From the NCBI GenBank assembly GCA_900757655.1, contig CAAEOT010000019.1, positions 1 to 14,347 of the forward strand: a DNA stretch of 14,347 nt. The letters are read 5' to 3'. The notes beneath the pieces are model-generated. The model searched no databases. It was not told the DNA's origin and was given only the letters and a program-made list of their open reading frames with translations. Shown here piece by piece: positions 7,309 to 14,261 of the stretch (position 1 is the stretch's first letter; every line of letters begins with the position of its first letter). This stretch comes from an uncultured Oscillospiraceae bacterium (GTDB lineage Bacteria > Bacillota > Clostridia > Oscillospirales > Oscillospiraceae). Both the position numbers and the translations under genes were made by a program.

Positions 7309-8414
7309 CCCGTCACCGCCTTCATACTCGACACGATCGAGAGAAACAAAATGAGCGACGCCACGCCGACCATCCCCAGCAGGAAGCCGTACACATCCGC
7401 AAAACCGTCGATCAGCCGCCCGACACGCTTGTCCGCAAAGGACTCTGCGATACCGGCCGCGAGCTTGTACAAAACATAATGCACGGCAAGCTGGAGATAC
7501 GGCGTGACGCACACCGCAGCAACACTGACGACGCCGACGATGCCGATGCCGCTGCGCAGGATCGCGGCGCTGGAAGTGACCGTGGACGCTGCATCGGCCA
7601 CGATGCTGCCGACGACCGGGAGTGCGGCAGAGACGGCCGTCTTGACCGCCTTGGCCGCGGCTGCATCTGCCGAGCCGGTGAGGATGCCCGTCAGCGACAG
7701 ATAGAGCGTGAACACGCTTGCAAAGCCGATGATTAGCAGCCGGAACGCCTTGCGCAGCAGGCCGCTGAGGGACGCGAGCACGTCATTCTCGAGCGTCGTG
7801 CCGCAGATGACCGTGCCTGCGTACAGGTACAGCAGCGGCAGGAGCACCGCCGTCTCGGCGGACAGAAGCACGTCCAGAAACAGCGACGTCGCCGCATATT
7901 TTGCGGCCGCCGATGTCGCCGCACCGCTCGCCGCCGCAGCGGCGCACATGCTCGGCAGCAGGATCTTGGAAAAATCACGCAGCGTGGCAAGCGCCTCGCT
8001 GCCTGCGGTGATGCACGAGGTCACGTGGGTAACGCTCAGCGCGGCGACCGCAACCGTGCCGGCCATCTGCGTGACTTTCCCGCAGGCTCCGCTCACCGAG
8101 ATAGACGCGCACAGCGCCGACAGGAACACGACCGCCAGCAGTAGCGCCGCATTGCGTGCCGCTGACGCGACGGCTCCCCCGCCCTCGTGCAGCACATAAG
8201 CCCACAGTTTTGTGAGCAGGGACTGCGGCTGCGCGGCATCCGCGACGGACAGCGCACCGAAGGCATCGTAAGCCTGCTCCGGGAGCGCGTATTCCAGCGA
8301 CGCCGTGCCAAAATCCTCCGCCTGCTCGGCCGCGACGTCATAGGCAAGCGCGCCCGGTGTGCACGCCGCCAATACCAGCAGCACAGCCAGAAACACAAGC
8401 AGCCGCTTTTTCAT
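7305..8414 (-). CDS. spoIIIAE: Stage III sporulation protein AE
   Basis: 369 residues from ATG 8414 (MKKRLLVFLAV), chosen because GGAG lies 7 bases upstream and the ATG overlaps the spoIIIAD stop as ATGA. The ATG at 8420 is only one base from GGAG. Residues 1-24 form a signal-peptide-like segment ending in GALA; VLAAC at 14-18 also resembles a lipobox. Residues 25-80 are soluble, and the rest is a series of hydrophobic, Ala/Val-rich helices, matching the polytopic SpoIIIAE family (about 400 residues in B. subtilis). It is a central membrane subunit of the mother-cell SpoIIIA channel and the largest membrane protein of the operon. The ending SLILFLSIVSSMKAVTG is typical. Confidence 0.93.
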   Translation of the reverse strand: MKKRLLVFLAVLLVLAACTPGALAYDVAAEQAEDFGTASLEYALPEQAYDAFGALSVADAAQPQSLLTKLWAYVLHEGGGAVASAARNAALLLAVVFLSALCASISVSGACGKVTQMAGTVAVAALSVTHVTSCITAGSEALATLRDFSKILLPSMCAAAAASGAATSAAAKYAATSLFLDVLLSAETAVLLPLLYLYAGTVICGTTLENDVLASLSGLLRKAFRLLIIGFASVFTLYLSLTGILTGSADAAAAKAVKTAVSAALPVVGSIVADAASTVTSSAAILRSGIGIVGVVSVAAVCVTPYLQLAVHYVLYKLAAGIAESFADKRVGRLIDGFADVYGFLLGMVGVASLILFLSIVSSMKAVTG

Positions 8415-8797
8415 AGGCATTCTCCGATCATGGTCAAAAACGTGCGCATCAGCGGCAGCGCGGCATACAGCGCGGCCGCCACGCCCACGAGCTGTACCGC
8501 ACAGGCGCCGGCAGCCTGTCCGGCGTCCTTGCAGAGGCTCTCCCCGATCATTGTCAGGATACTGATGGTCATGCACTTGAGCAGCGGGCCGGTGTAGACG
8601 CCGGACAGGCCGCTGAGCGCGATCGCATCGCGGAAAAACGCCGCCAGCGGCTCCAGCAGACCGATGCACAAAAGCAGCGCCAGCAGCGCCGCCGCGATGC
8701 TCAGCAAAAGCGACATGCCCGGCACGGTCTTATAGACCGTTGCGGCGGCAGCGGCGGCAATGACCACGATGATGATCGCCTGAAAGACCGGCTCCAT
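8411..8797 (-). CDS. spoIIIAD: Stage III sporulation protein AD
   Basis: 128 residues from ATG 8797, which shares one base with the spoIIIAC stop (TGATG). A GTG at 8800 is an alternative start adding one residue. No good RBS precedes it, so translation probably depends on ribosomes finishing spoIIIAC. Hydrophobic segments lie at about 3-23, 28-50 and 95-118, with the conserved stretch GVYTGPLLKCMTISILTMIG in the middle. Length matches the B. subtilis protein (133). AC and AD are paralogous small integral membrane proteins of the channel base. Confidence 0.92.
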   Translation of the reverse strand: MEPVFQAIIIVVIAAAAAATVYKTVPGMSLLLSIAAALLALLLCIGLLEPLAAFFRDAIALSGLSGVYTGPLLKCMTISILTMIGESLCKDAGQAAGACAVQLVGVAAALYAALPLMRTFLTMIGECL

Positions 8798-8991
8798 CAC
8801 AAGGAAAACAGGCTCTTGATCAGGTCGAACAGCTCGCTGATCTTCTGGATCACCAGTACCAGTACCACAACAAGCCCGGCAATGGTCGTCATGAGCGCCT
8901 GTTCGTCGCGCCCGGCGCGCGAGAGCAGAATATTGAGCACGGCGACCAGGATCCCGATCGCCGCGATCTTAAAGACAAGGTCAACGTCCAT
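8797..8991 (-). CDS. spoIIIAC: Stage III sporulation protein AC
   Basis: 64 residues. The start is well defined: AGGAGG lies 5 bases before ATG 8991. Two membrane helices (about 5-23 and 33-51) flank a short basic loop (SRAGRDEQA), as in the 68-residue B. subtilis protein. The N-terminus MDVDLVFKIAAIGILVAVLN is highly characteristic. Separated from spoIIIAB by 18 bases and coupled to spoIIIAD. Confidence 0.93.
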   Translation of the reverse strand: MDVDLVFKIAAIGILVAVLNILLSRAGRDEQALMTTIAGLVVVLVLVIQKISELFDLIKSLFSL

Positions 8992-9009
8992 AAGCGCCTC
9001 CTGTGTAAA

Positions 9010-9522
9010 TCAAAACAGCGCCACGGCGGCGAGCAGACCGAGCGTCGCGCCGAGACCGCAAAACAGTTTGCCGCGCTGTGCCGTGTCCGTCTGCATCCGT
9101 GCGGCAGCAGCCTGCAGTGTCTCTATGCAAGCGTCCAGCGCACAGCGCTGGAGCTGCGCGTCATACTTTCCGAGCTGTTCGCCCAGCGTCAGCAGTGCCG
9201 CACGTACATCGGGTGCAAGCATGTCCAGCGCCTGAAACGCAGCCGACCAGCTCTCGGAAAACGGGCGGTCGCCGTCCGTGATACCGTCTGCAAGCGCGGC
9301 GTACTGTGCGCTCAGCGGCTCCGGTGCGCTCGCCGCCAGATGGCGCAGCGCCTCCGGCAGCGGCAGCAGACGGCCGACAATATCGCTGCGCAGCAGAGTC
9401 AGGCTGTCAATCACCGCCGTGAGCAGGCGTAGGCGCAGCCGCAGCTCCTGCCGCAGTGCAAACCCGGCGGCCGTGCTGCCCAGAAACAGCAGCGCCGCCC
9501 CCAGCCAGTGCAGCCACGTCAT
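9010..9522 (-). CDS. spoIIIAB: Stage III sporulation protein AB
   Basis: 170 residues, the same length class as B. subtilis SpoIIIAB (about 171). ATG 9522 overlaps the spoIIIAA TGA (ATGA), with GAGG 7 bases upstream. Membrane helices lie at both ends (about 6-23 and 152-169) around an alpha-helical soluble core (ALRQELRLRLRLLTAVIDSL, GEQLGKYDAQLQ). This matches the family, which resembles type II/IV secretion GspF-like subunits and probably works with the AA ATPase at the mother-cell side. GKYDAQLQ takes the place of the usual LGxxDxxxQ motif. Confidence 0.92.
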   Translation of the reverse strand: MTWLHWLGAALLFLGSTAAGFALRQELRLRLRLLTAVIDSLTLLRSDIVGRLLPLPEALRHLAASAPEPLSAQYAALADGITDGDRPFSESWSAAFQALDMLAPDVRAALLTLGEQLGKYDAQLQRCALDACIETLQAAAARMQTDTAQRGKLFCGLGATLGLLAAVALF

Positions 9523-10400
9523 GTCAGGTCCTCAACGGTATAGACACGCTCGCCGCCGCTGCGCGTGATGCAAACGGCGCGGCGGAAAATATGCTCGTCC
9601 AGCAGCGCGCGATACAGTGCCCGGTGCCGCAGCGCCGCGACGCTCTGCGCATGCGCCGTTGCCAGCAGCGCGACGCCGCAGCCGGCGGCGATGCGGATGG
9701 CTTCAATGTCCTCCGGCGCGCTGATCTCGTCAAAGGCCAGCACATCCGGCCGCATGGCGCGCAGGAGCATCATGCAGCAGGCCGCCTTCTGTCCGCCGGT
9801 CATCACGTCCGTATTCGCCCCGACGTCAAACTGCGGCGCGCGGTTCTGCACGGCCGCGATCTCGCCGCGCTCGTCCATGAGCGAAATGCGCGTGCCCAGA
9901 TCGGACAGGCGGCGCACGCACTCGCGCAGCAGCGTCGTCTTCCCGTTTCCGGGCGGCGAGAGGATGAGCGTGCTGCAAAACCCATCCTTGAGCAGCTGCG
10001 GCAAAAGCGCATCGGCGCAGCCGGGCACCGCGTGCGGAATCCGCACGGACACGGAGCTCAGCTGCCGGATACCATCGATCTGCCCGGCGGCCTGTCCGTA
10101 GGCGCAGCCGCAAAGCCCGACCCGGCAGCCGCCAGCCGTCTGTAAGTACCCCTGACGGATCTGCTCACCGGCCGCATAGACGGACGCCCCCGTCGCGCGC
10201 TCGAGCAGATAGTCCAGATCGCCTGCCAGGATGGCGCGGCATTCCGCTGGATACGCATGGGCCTGCGTCAGCAGCACAGGCACCTGGCCGATGCGGCAGC
10301 AGATCTCCTCCACGAGTTCCTGCCGGTCACGCTGCGTGTGCGCAATCGCCTGTCCCAGCGCCGGCGGGAACAGCGCCAGCGCCTGATTTGTGAAGATCAT
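9519..10400 (-). CDS. spoIIIAA: Stage III sporulation protein AA, channel ATPase
   Basis: 293 residues (B. subtilis 307). The start at 10400 is fixed by GAGGAGGG six bases upstream; the open frame continuing to 10811 runs back through the terminator into the DUF1015 gene and is spurious. Walker A is PPGNGKTTLL (149-158), Walker B is DVLAFDEI (219-226), and MDERGE (175-180) and TAHA (248-251) are the other expected nucleotide-site motifs. The protein resembles secretion ATPases of the type II/IV class and is thought to power or assemble the SpoIIIA complex from the mother-cell cytoplasm. First gene of the operon, which by family knowledge is expressed from a sigma-E promoter. Confidence 0.95.
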   Translation of the reverse strand: MIFTNQALALFPPALGQAIAHTQRDRQELVEEICCRIGQVPVLLTQAHAYPAECRAILAGDLDYLLERATGASVYAAGEQIRQGYLQTAGGCRVGLCGCAYGQAAGQIDGIRQLSSVSVRIPHAVPGCADALLPQLLKDGFCSTLILSPPGNGKTTLLRECVRRLSDLGTRISLMDERGEIAAVQNRAPQFDVGANTDVMTGGQKAACCMMLLRAMRPDVLAFDEISAPEDIEAIRIAAGCGVALLATAHAQSVAALRHRALYRALLDEHIFRRAVCITRSGGERVYTVEDLT

Positions 10401-10462
10401 GGTGGTCCCTCCTCTTTTGTTCTGCCACATCCTATGCATGTACCGCGCGCGGCAGAACAAAA
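10401..10462 (-). promoter_or_regulatory. spoIIIA leader with 12-bp inverted repeat
   Basis: The 62 bases between the upstream terminator stem and spoIIIAA must hold the operon's own start signal. A perfect 12-bp inverted repeat, TTTTGTTCTGCC (10415-10426) and GGCAGAACAAAA (10451-10462), encloses 24 bases that include the palindrome ATGCAT and, on the minus strand, CATAGGAT, a 6/8 match to a sigma-E -10. I see no matching sigma-E -35 at the right distance, so the promoter call is weak. The proximal arm abuts the RBS (10407-10414). Confidence 0.4.
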
Positions 10463-10488
10463 AAGAGACAGCCAATTGGCTGTCTCTT
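10457..10488 (-). terminator. Intrinsic terminator of the glpK-DUF1015 operon
   Basis: The perfect palindrome AAGAGACAGCC-AATT-GGCTGTCTCTT (10463-10488) forms an 11-bp stem, followed on the minus strand by a run of six T (two of them closing the stem) and GTTC. It lies 18 bases past the DUF1015 stop. It cleanly separates the metabolic operon from spoIIIA. Confidence 0.85.
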
Positions 10489-10506
10489 CTGTGGTATTTT
10501 TGCGGA

Positions 10507-11736
10507 TTACAGTTTGCGGCACTCGAGGTAGTAGCGCTTGTCCGCGCCGAGGCCGATGGAAAAGCTCTTTTTCGGGAACGGGCCGGAGCGCAGCACCGAC
10601 GTGAAGAGCTCCGCCTTATCCATGCGCGGCATGAGGATGCCGCAGCAGCCGTCGCCGGCCGCAAGCTCGAGCGCCTCATCGTCACCGTGGATGTAATCGA
10701 CCGTGCCGCCGCTTTCCGCGAGATAGGCCGCGCAGAACGTGTCCATCGCGGCAATCGCTTCGCCGAGGGACGCACCTTTGGCGAGAATATCCCGGCGCTC
10801 ACTCCCGGCAATCAGGGAGATCGCGTAGCCGCTGCCGTCCGCGGATGCCAGCGCCGCTTCCGCTGTCTGCATCCACTTGGACGCATCGGTGCCGAAGAGC
10901 ACGCGGTGGATGGGCTCAAACGTCACGGCAGGGCTGTGCAGGTTCACGAGCTCGACGAGCGCATAGCGCGCGGGATCGACCGCTGCCTGCTCGGGCGTGA
11001 GCGACTGTTTCTTTTCCAGCCAGCACAGACGGGCCGCCGCCAGACTGTGGTTGCCGTCGGCGATGGCAAATCGCATGGGGTGCGCACTGTCCGTGCCGAC
11101 ACCGGTCGCGCACAGGCGCGCGGCAAGCGCATCCGCATCCATGCCCGCAACACGCAGACCGCGAACGTGACCGCCGCCGGACATGAGGTCAAAATCATAC
11201 AGCGTTTCGTTGGCAGCCGCCAGCGCGTCCCGGAAGATCGCATCATCCGGATCACTGTAAAACACCATGATGTGCGGCATCTCCAGCGCCGCGGCCGCGC
11301 GGATGCGCACACGTGCGGGCAGACGCGAGGCGACCGTGCCCTCCGTGGCGCGGATGGGCGTGACAGAATCCGGCGCGTAATCATACGCCTCCAGATCGAG
11401 TGCGCCGACAATACCGCAGCGGATGGCGCCGCCCGGCAGCGTGCGCTGCACGAGCACGAGACTGTGCGGCACGGTGCGGAATACACCGCCGTCGAGATAA
11501 CGATGCATGGTCTGCTGAATCTCGCGCGTTGCCGCACCCTCATCGCACTTGCCGAGGTAAAACTCCGGCAGCATCAGCCGCAGTGTGGACGGTGCGTCAC
11601 CGACGGTGTTCTGCACCGTCTGCCAATAGCCGGCATCCGCCGTGAACTGGTCACATGCGATGACGCTCCAGCGCCGCATATCCGCATGCGCCGGCAATAG
11701 AATATTCGTTGGGGTAAAAAACAGGTTTCGGTTCAT
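10507..11736 (-). CDS. DUF1015 family protein
   Basis: 409 residues from ATG 11736, which overlaps the glpK TGA as ATGA and has GGAG 6 bases upstream. An in-frame GTG at 11748 is a less likely start. The N-terminus (LFFTPTNILLPAHADMRRW, then VIACDQFTAD), the IRATEGTVASRLPARV block (128-143) and IADGNHSLAAA (225-235) identify the family. In many DUF1015 proteins the last motif reads DGHHR, similar to the ParB/sulfiredoxin-fold nucleotide site; here it is DGNHS. No signal peptide or membrane helix, so cytoplasmic. Function is not established. Tight coupling to glycerol kinase suggests a linked metabolic role, but the same family also occurs next to serine-biosynthesis genes elsewhere, so I do not assign a substrate. 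Confidence 0.88.
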   Translation of the reverse strand: MNRNLFFTPTNILLPAHADMRRWSVIACDQFTADAGYWQTVQNTVGDAPSTLRLMLPEFYLGKCDEGAATREIQQTMHRYLDGGVFRTVPHSLVLVQRTLPGGAIRCGIVGALDLEAYDYAPDSVTPIRATEGTVASRLPARVRIRAAAALEMPHIMVFYSDPDDAIFRDALAAANETLYDFDLMSGGGHVRGLRVAGMDADALAARLCATGVGTDSAHPMRFAIADGNHSLAAARLCWLEKKQSLTPEQAAVDPARYALVELVNLHSPAVTFEPIHRVLFGTDASKWMQTAEAALASADGSGYAISLIAGSERRDILAKGASLGEAIAAMDTFCAAYLAESGGTVDYIHGDDEALELAAGDGCCGILMPRMDKAELFTSVLRSGPFPKKSFSIGLGADKRYYLECRKL

Positions 11737-13238
11737 TCCTGGCTCCACTTTTCTGCTCTGCCGACGGCACGCAGCCAGTTATCGTGATACTGCTTTGCCT
11801 GATCGGCATCCATTTCGGGCTTGAAAATGCGGTCGGACTGGCGCAGGAGCGCAATATCGTCCACGCTCTCCCAGACGCCACAGGCGAGACCGGCGAGGAA
11901 CGCCGCGCCGAACGCCGTCGTCTCGACCAGCTTCGGCCGGTCGATCGGCACGCGCAGCATATCCGCCTGGAACTGCATCAAAAACGAGCTGACGGACGCG
12001 CCGCCGTCCACGCGCAGGACAGAGATCGGACTCTCGGCGTCAACCTGCATGGCGTCGAGCAGGTCCTTGACCTGATAGGCGATGCCCTCAAGTGTAGCGC
12101 GGGCAATGTGTGCCTTGTTGCTGCCGCGCGTCAGGCCGACGATCGCGCCGCGGGCGTACATATCCCAGCGCGGTGCGCCGAGACCGGTGAACGCGGACAC
12201 GAGGTACACGCCGCCGTTATCCGGCACGCTCTCGGCCAGAATGTCGCACTCGTGTGCCGTGCCGATCAGGCCGAGCTCATCACGCAGCCACTGAATGGAG
12301 CTGCCGGCATTGAACACGCTGCCCTCGAGCGCATAGGTCGTCTTACCATTGACCGACCACGCAACGCTCGTGACCAGACCGCTGACGCTGCGCACGGATT
12401 TGCTGCCGGTATTCATGAGCGTGAAGCAGCCGGTGCCGTACGTATTTTTCGCCTGGCCCGGCACGATGCATGCCTGGCCCAGCAGGGCGGCCGCCTGGTC
12501 GCCGGCGCTGCCGCAGACCGGTATGCCCTCGAGCGACTCAAGCCCCGGAAGCCCCGCCGTCACCTGCCCATACACCATGGACGATGGCACCGGCACCGGC
12601 AGCATGCTCATCGGGATGCCGAGGCGTGCGCACAGCTCCTCGTCCCAGCAGAGATTATCAATGTCAAACAGCATCGTGCGCGAGCAGTTGGAGTAATCCG
12701 ACACATGGGCGCGGCCGCCGGTCAGATTCCAGATGAGCCACGAATCCACGTTGCCGAACAGCAGCTCGCCGCGCTCGGCGCGCTCGCGCGCACTGGGAAC
12801 GTTATCGAGGATCCACTTGATCTTCGTGCCGGAGAAATAGGCGTCAATGAGCAGGCCGGTCTTTTCCTTCACATACGGGCCGAGACCGTCGGCCGTGAGC
12901 TGATCGCAGATGGGCGCCGTGCGGCGGCACTGCCAGACGATTGCGTTATAGACGGGCTTGCCGGTGTTCTTGTCCCAGACGATCGTCGTCTCGCGCTGGT
13001 TCGTGATGCCGATGCCGGCGATGTCCGTCGGCGACAGGCCGCTCTTTTCAAACGCCTCGCTCATGGCAAGCATCTGACTCTCAAGGATGACCATCGGGTC
13101 ATGTTCCACCCAGCCCGGTTTTGGGTAGATCTGCGTGAAGGGATACTGCGCCAGAGACACAATGTTGCCCTTACTGTCGAAAATAATCGAGCGGGAACTG
13201 GTTGTACCCTGGTCAAGTGCAATGATGTAGCCGTTCAT
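11733..13238 (-). CDS. glpK: Glycerol kinase
   Basis: 501 residues, full length for the FGGY family; cytoplasmic, converts glycerol plus ATP to sn-glycerol 3-phosphate. Visible motifs are the phosphate-binding DQGTTSSR (9-16), GWVEHDP (42-48), glycerol-site NQRETTIVWD (80-89), FGGY signature YFSGTKIKWILDN (134-146), catalytic Asp247 in GSAGDQAAALLGQ, NTYGTGCF (265-272) and GLGAPRWDMYARGA. The YHFYG motif, whose His is phosphorylated by HPr in many Firmicutes, is replaced by SSMVYG (219-224), as in the enterobacterial enzyme. The start is supported by the conserved MNGYIIALDQ, but GGAGG (13251-13255) is 12 bases away, longer than usual. First gene of an operon with DUF1015; no glpF or glpD is nearby. 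Confidence 0.97.
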   Translation of the reverse strand: MNGYIIALDQGTTSSRSIIFDSKGNIVSLAQYPFTQIYPKPGWVEHDPMVILESQMLAMSEAFEKSGLSPTDIAGIGITNQRETTIVWDKNTGKPVYNAIVWQCRRTAPICDQLTADGLGPYVKEKTGLLIDAYFSGTKIKWILDNVPSARERAERGELLFGNVDSWLIWNLTGGRAHVSDYSNCSRTMLFDIDNLCWDEELCARLGIPMSMLPVPVPSSMVYGQVTAGLPGLESLEGIPVCGSAGDQAAALLGQACIVPGQAKNTYGTGCFTLMNTGSKSVRSVSGLVTSVAWSVNGKTTYALEGSVFNAGSSIQWLRDELGLIGTAHECDILAESVPDNGGVYLVSAFTGLGAPRWDMYARGAIVGLTRGSNKAHIARATLEGIAYQVKDLLDAMQVDAESPISVLRVDGGASVSSFLMQFQADMLRVPIDRPKLVETTAFGAAFLAGLACGVWESVDDIALLRQSDRIFKPEMDADQAKQYHDNWLRAVGRAEKWSQE

Positions 13239-13261
13239 AATTCACATTAACCTCCATAGAC

Positions 13262-13278
13262 TTGACGGAATCCGTCAA
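13262..13278. promoter_or_regulatory. 17-bp palindromic operator between glpK and the hydrolase gene
   Basis: TTGACGGA-A-TCCGTCAA is a perfect 8-bp inverted repeat with a single central base, in the 93-base region between the divergent starts. It lies immediately upstream of the plus-strand -35 and within the predicted glpK leader, so a dimeric repressor could control both genes. A second imperfect element, AATTG-GAATA-CAATT (13277-13291), adjoins it. The regulator is unknown. Confidence 0.6.
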
Positions 13279-13310
13279 TTGGAATACAATTCAGGTAGCT
13301 TTTAGTATAT
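13279..13310 (+). promoter_or_regulatory. Candidate sigma-A promoter of the hydrolase gene
   Basis: TTGGAA (13279-13284), an 18-base spacer and TAGTAT (13303-13308), a 4/6 match to TATAAT, lie 24 bases before the ATG. On the other strand the same bases read TATACT (13309-13304), a possible glpK -10 with only a poor -35 (TAGCAA). The two promoters would therefore overlap face to face. RBS GGAGGAG for the hydrolase is at 13318-13324. Confidence 0.45.
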
Positions 13311-13331
13311 CACAACTGGAGGAGTATTGCT

Positions 13332-14261
13332 ATGCCATCTTTTCATGATTTCAGGTTTTTGTCCACTGACGGGAAACACAAGGTATTTGCAAGAGAATGC
13401 ACCCCCGACGGCGAGGTCCGCGCCGTTTTGCAGATCGCGCACGGCGTCGCCGAGCACATCTATCGCTACGCCCCGTTTATGGAGTTTCTGGCCGACAACG
13501 GCTTTGTCGTCGTCGCCAACGACCACCTCGGCCACGGCAAGACCGCCGAAAACGAGCAGGAGCTGTGCTTCTTTGCGGAAAAGGACGGCTGGAACGATGT
13601 TGTGAGCGACATGGACCAGCTCCACAAGCTGACCGCCGCCAAGTACCCCGATGTCCCCTACTTCCTGTTCGGCCACAGCATGGGCAGCTTCCTGACCCGC
13701 ACCTACATCATTGACCATCCGGAGGGACTCAAGGGCGTTATCATCAGCGGCACCGGCCAGAACCCGGCCGCTGTCGTCGCCGCCGGTAAGCTCGTGGCCA
13801 AGCTCGAGATGATCGACAATGGTCCGATGTACCACAGCCCCAAGCTCGATAAGCTCGCCTTCGGCAGCTACAACAAGAAGTACGACCATGTGCGCACGAA
13901 TCTCGACTGGCTGACGCGCGACGAGGCGATCGTGGATCAGTACATCGCTGACCCGCTCTGCGGCGCGATGGCGACGGCCGGCATGTTCCATGATATGATG
14001 GGCGGCCTGCAGTATATCTGGAAGACGGAAAATCTCAATAAGATGAACAAGGCCACCCCGGTCTACTTCATGGCCGGCGACGGCGACCCGGTCGGCAACT
14101 ACGGCGAGGGCGTCAAGAAGGTCTACAACCGCTTCCTGAAGGTCGGCTGCAAGGACGTGAAGCTCAAGCTCTACAAGGACGGCCGCCATGAGATGCTCAA
14201 CGAGCTCAACAAGGATGAGGTTTATGCAGACATCCTCGACTGGCTCAACAGCAAGATCTGA
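13332..14261 (+). CDS. Alpha/beta hydrolase, S33 type (monoacylglycerol lipase/lysophospholipase-like)
   Basis: 309 residues. GGAGGAG ends 7 bases before the ATG. The fold motifs are in order: oxyanion region IAHGVAEH (35-42), NDHLGHGK (63-70), nucleophile elbow GHSMG (114-118, Ser116), likely acid Asp252 in MAGDGDPVG (248-255), and His286 in KDGRHEML. HGxxEH...RY and GDPVG are typical of the Hydrolase_4/monoacylglycerol lipase group, whose members release a fatty acid from monoacylglycerols or lysophospholipids. There is no signal peptide, so it acts in the cytoplasm. The cap region (about 145-225) decides the substrate and is not diagnostic by eye. Divergent from glpK across a shared palindrome. 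No clear terminator is visible in the 86 bases that follow to the window end. Confidence 0.88.
   Translation: MPSFHDFRFLSTDGKHKVFARECTPDGEVRAVLQIAHGVAEHIYRYAPFMEFLADNGFVVVANDHLGHGKTAENEQELCFFAEKDGWNDVVSDMDQLHKLTAAKYPDVPYFLFGHSMGSFLTRTYIIDHPEGLKGVIISGTGQNPAAVVAAGKLVAKLEMIDNGPMYHSPKLDKLAFGSYNKKYDHVRTNLDWLTRDEAIVDQYIADPLCGAMATAGMFHDMMGGLQYIWKTENLNKMNKATPVYFMAGDGDPVGNYGEGVKKVYNRFLKVGCKDVKLKLYKDGRHEMLNELNKDEVYADILDWLNSKI

Noticed and set aside
10427..10450. CATAGGAT as a firm sigma-E -10 for spoIIIA
   Set aside because: It matches 6 of 8 positions but has no sigma-E-like -35 at 13-15 bases, so it is kept only as a weak candidate.
10401..10811. N-terminal extension of spoIIIAA to 10811
   Set aside because: It would cross the intrinsic terminator and enter the DUF1015 gene; the ATG at 10400 has a strong RBS and the family-like N-terminus.
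10390..11700. 436-codon plus-strand open frame across the DUF1015 gene
   Set aside because: Shadow of the DUF1015 coding sequence; it also runs through the terminator palindrome and has no family motif.
11784..13250. 488-codon open frame on the plus strand
   Set aside because: It is antisense to glpK, which has every family motif; the plus-strand product is Arg/His/Ala-rich and matches nothing, as expected of a GC-rich shadow frame.
13302..14189. 295-codon minus-strand open frame opposite the hydrolase
   Set aside because: The plus strand encodes a complete alpha/beta hydrolase with catalytic triad and RBS; the minus frame is an antisense shadow.
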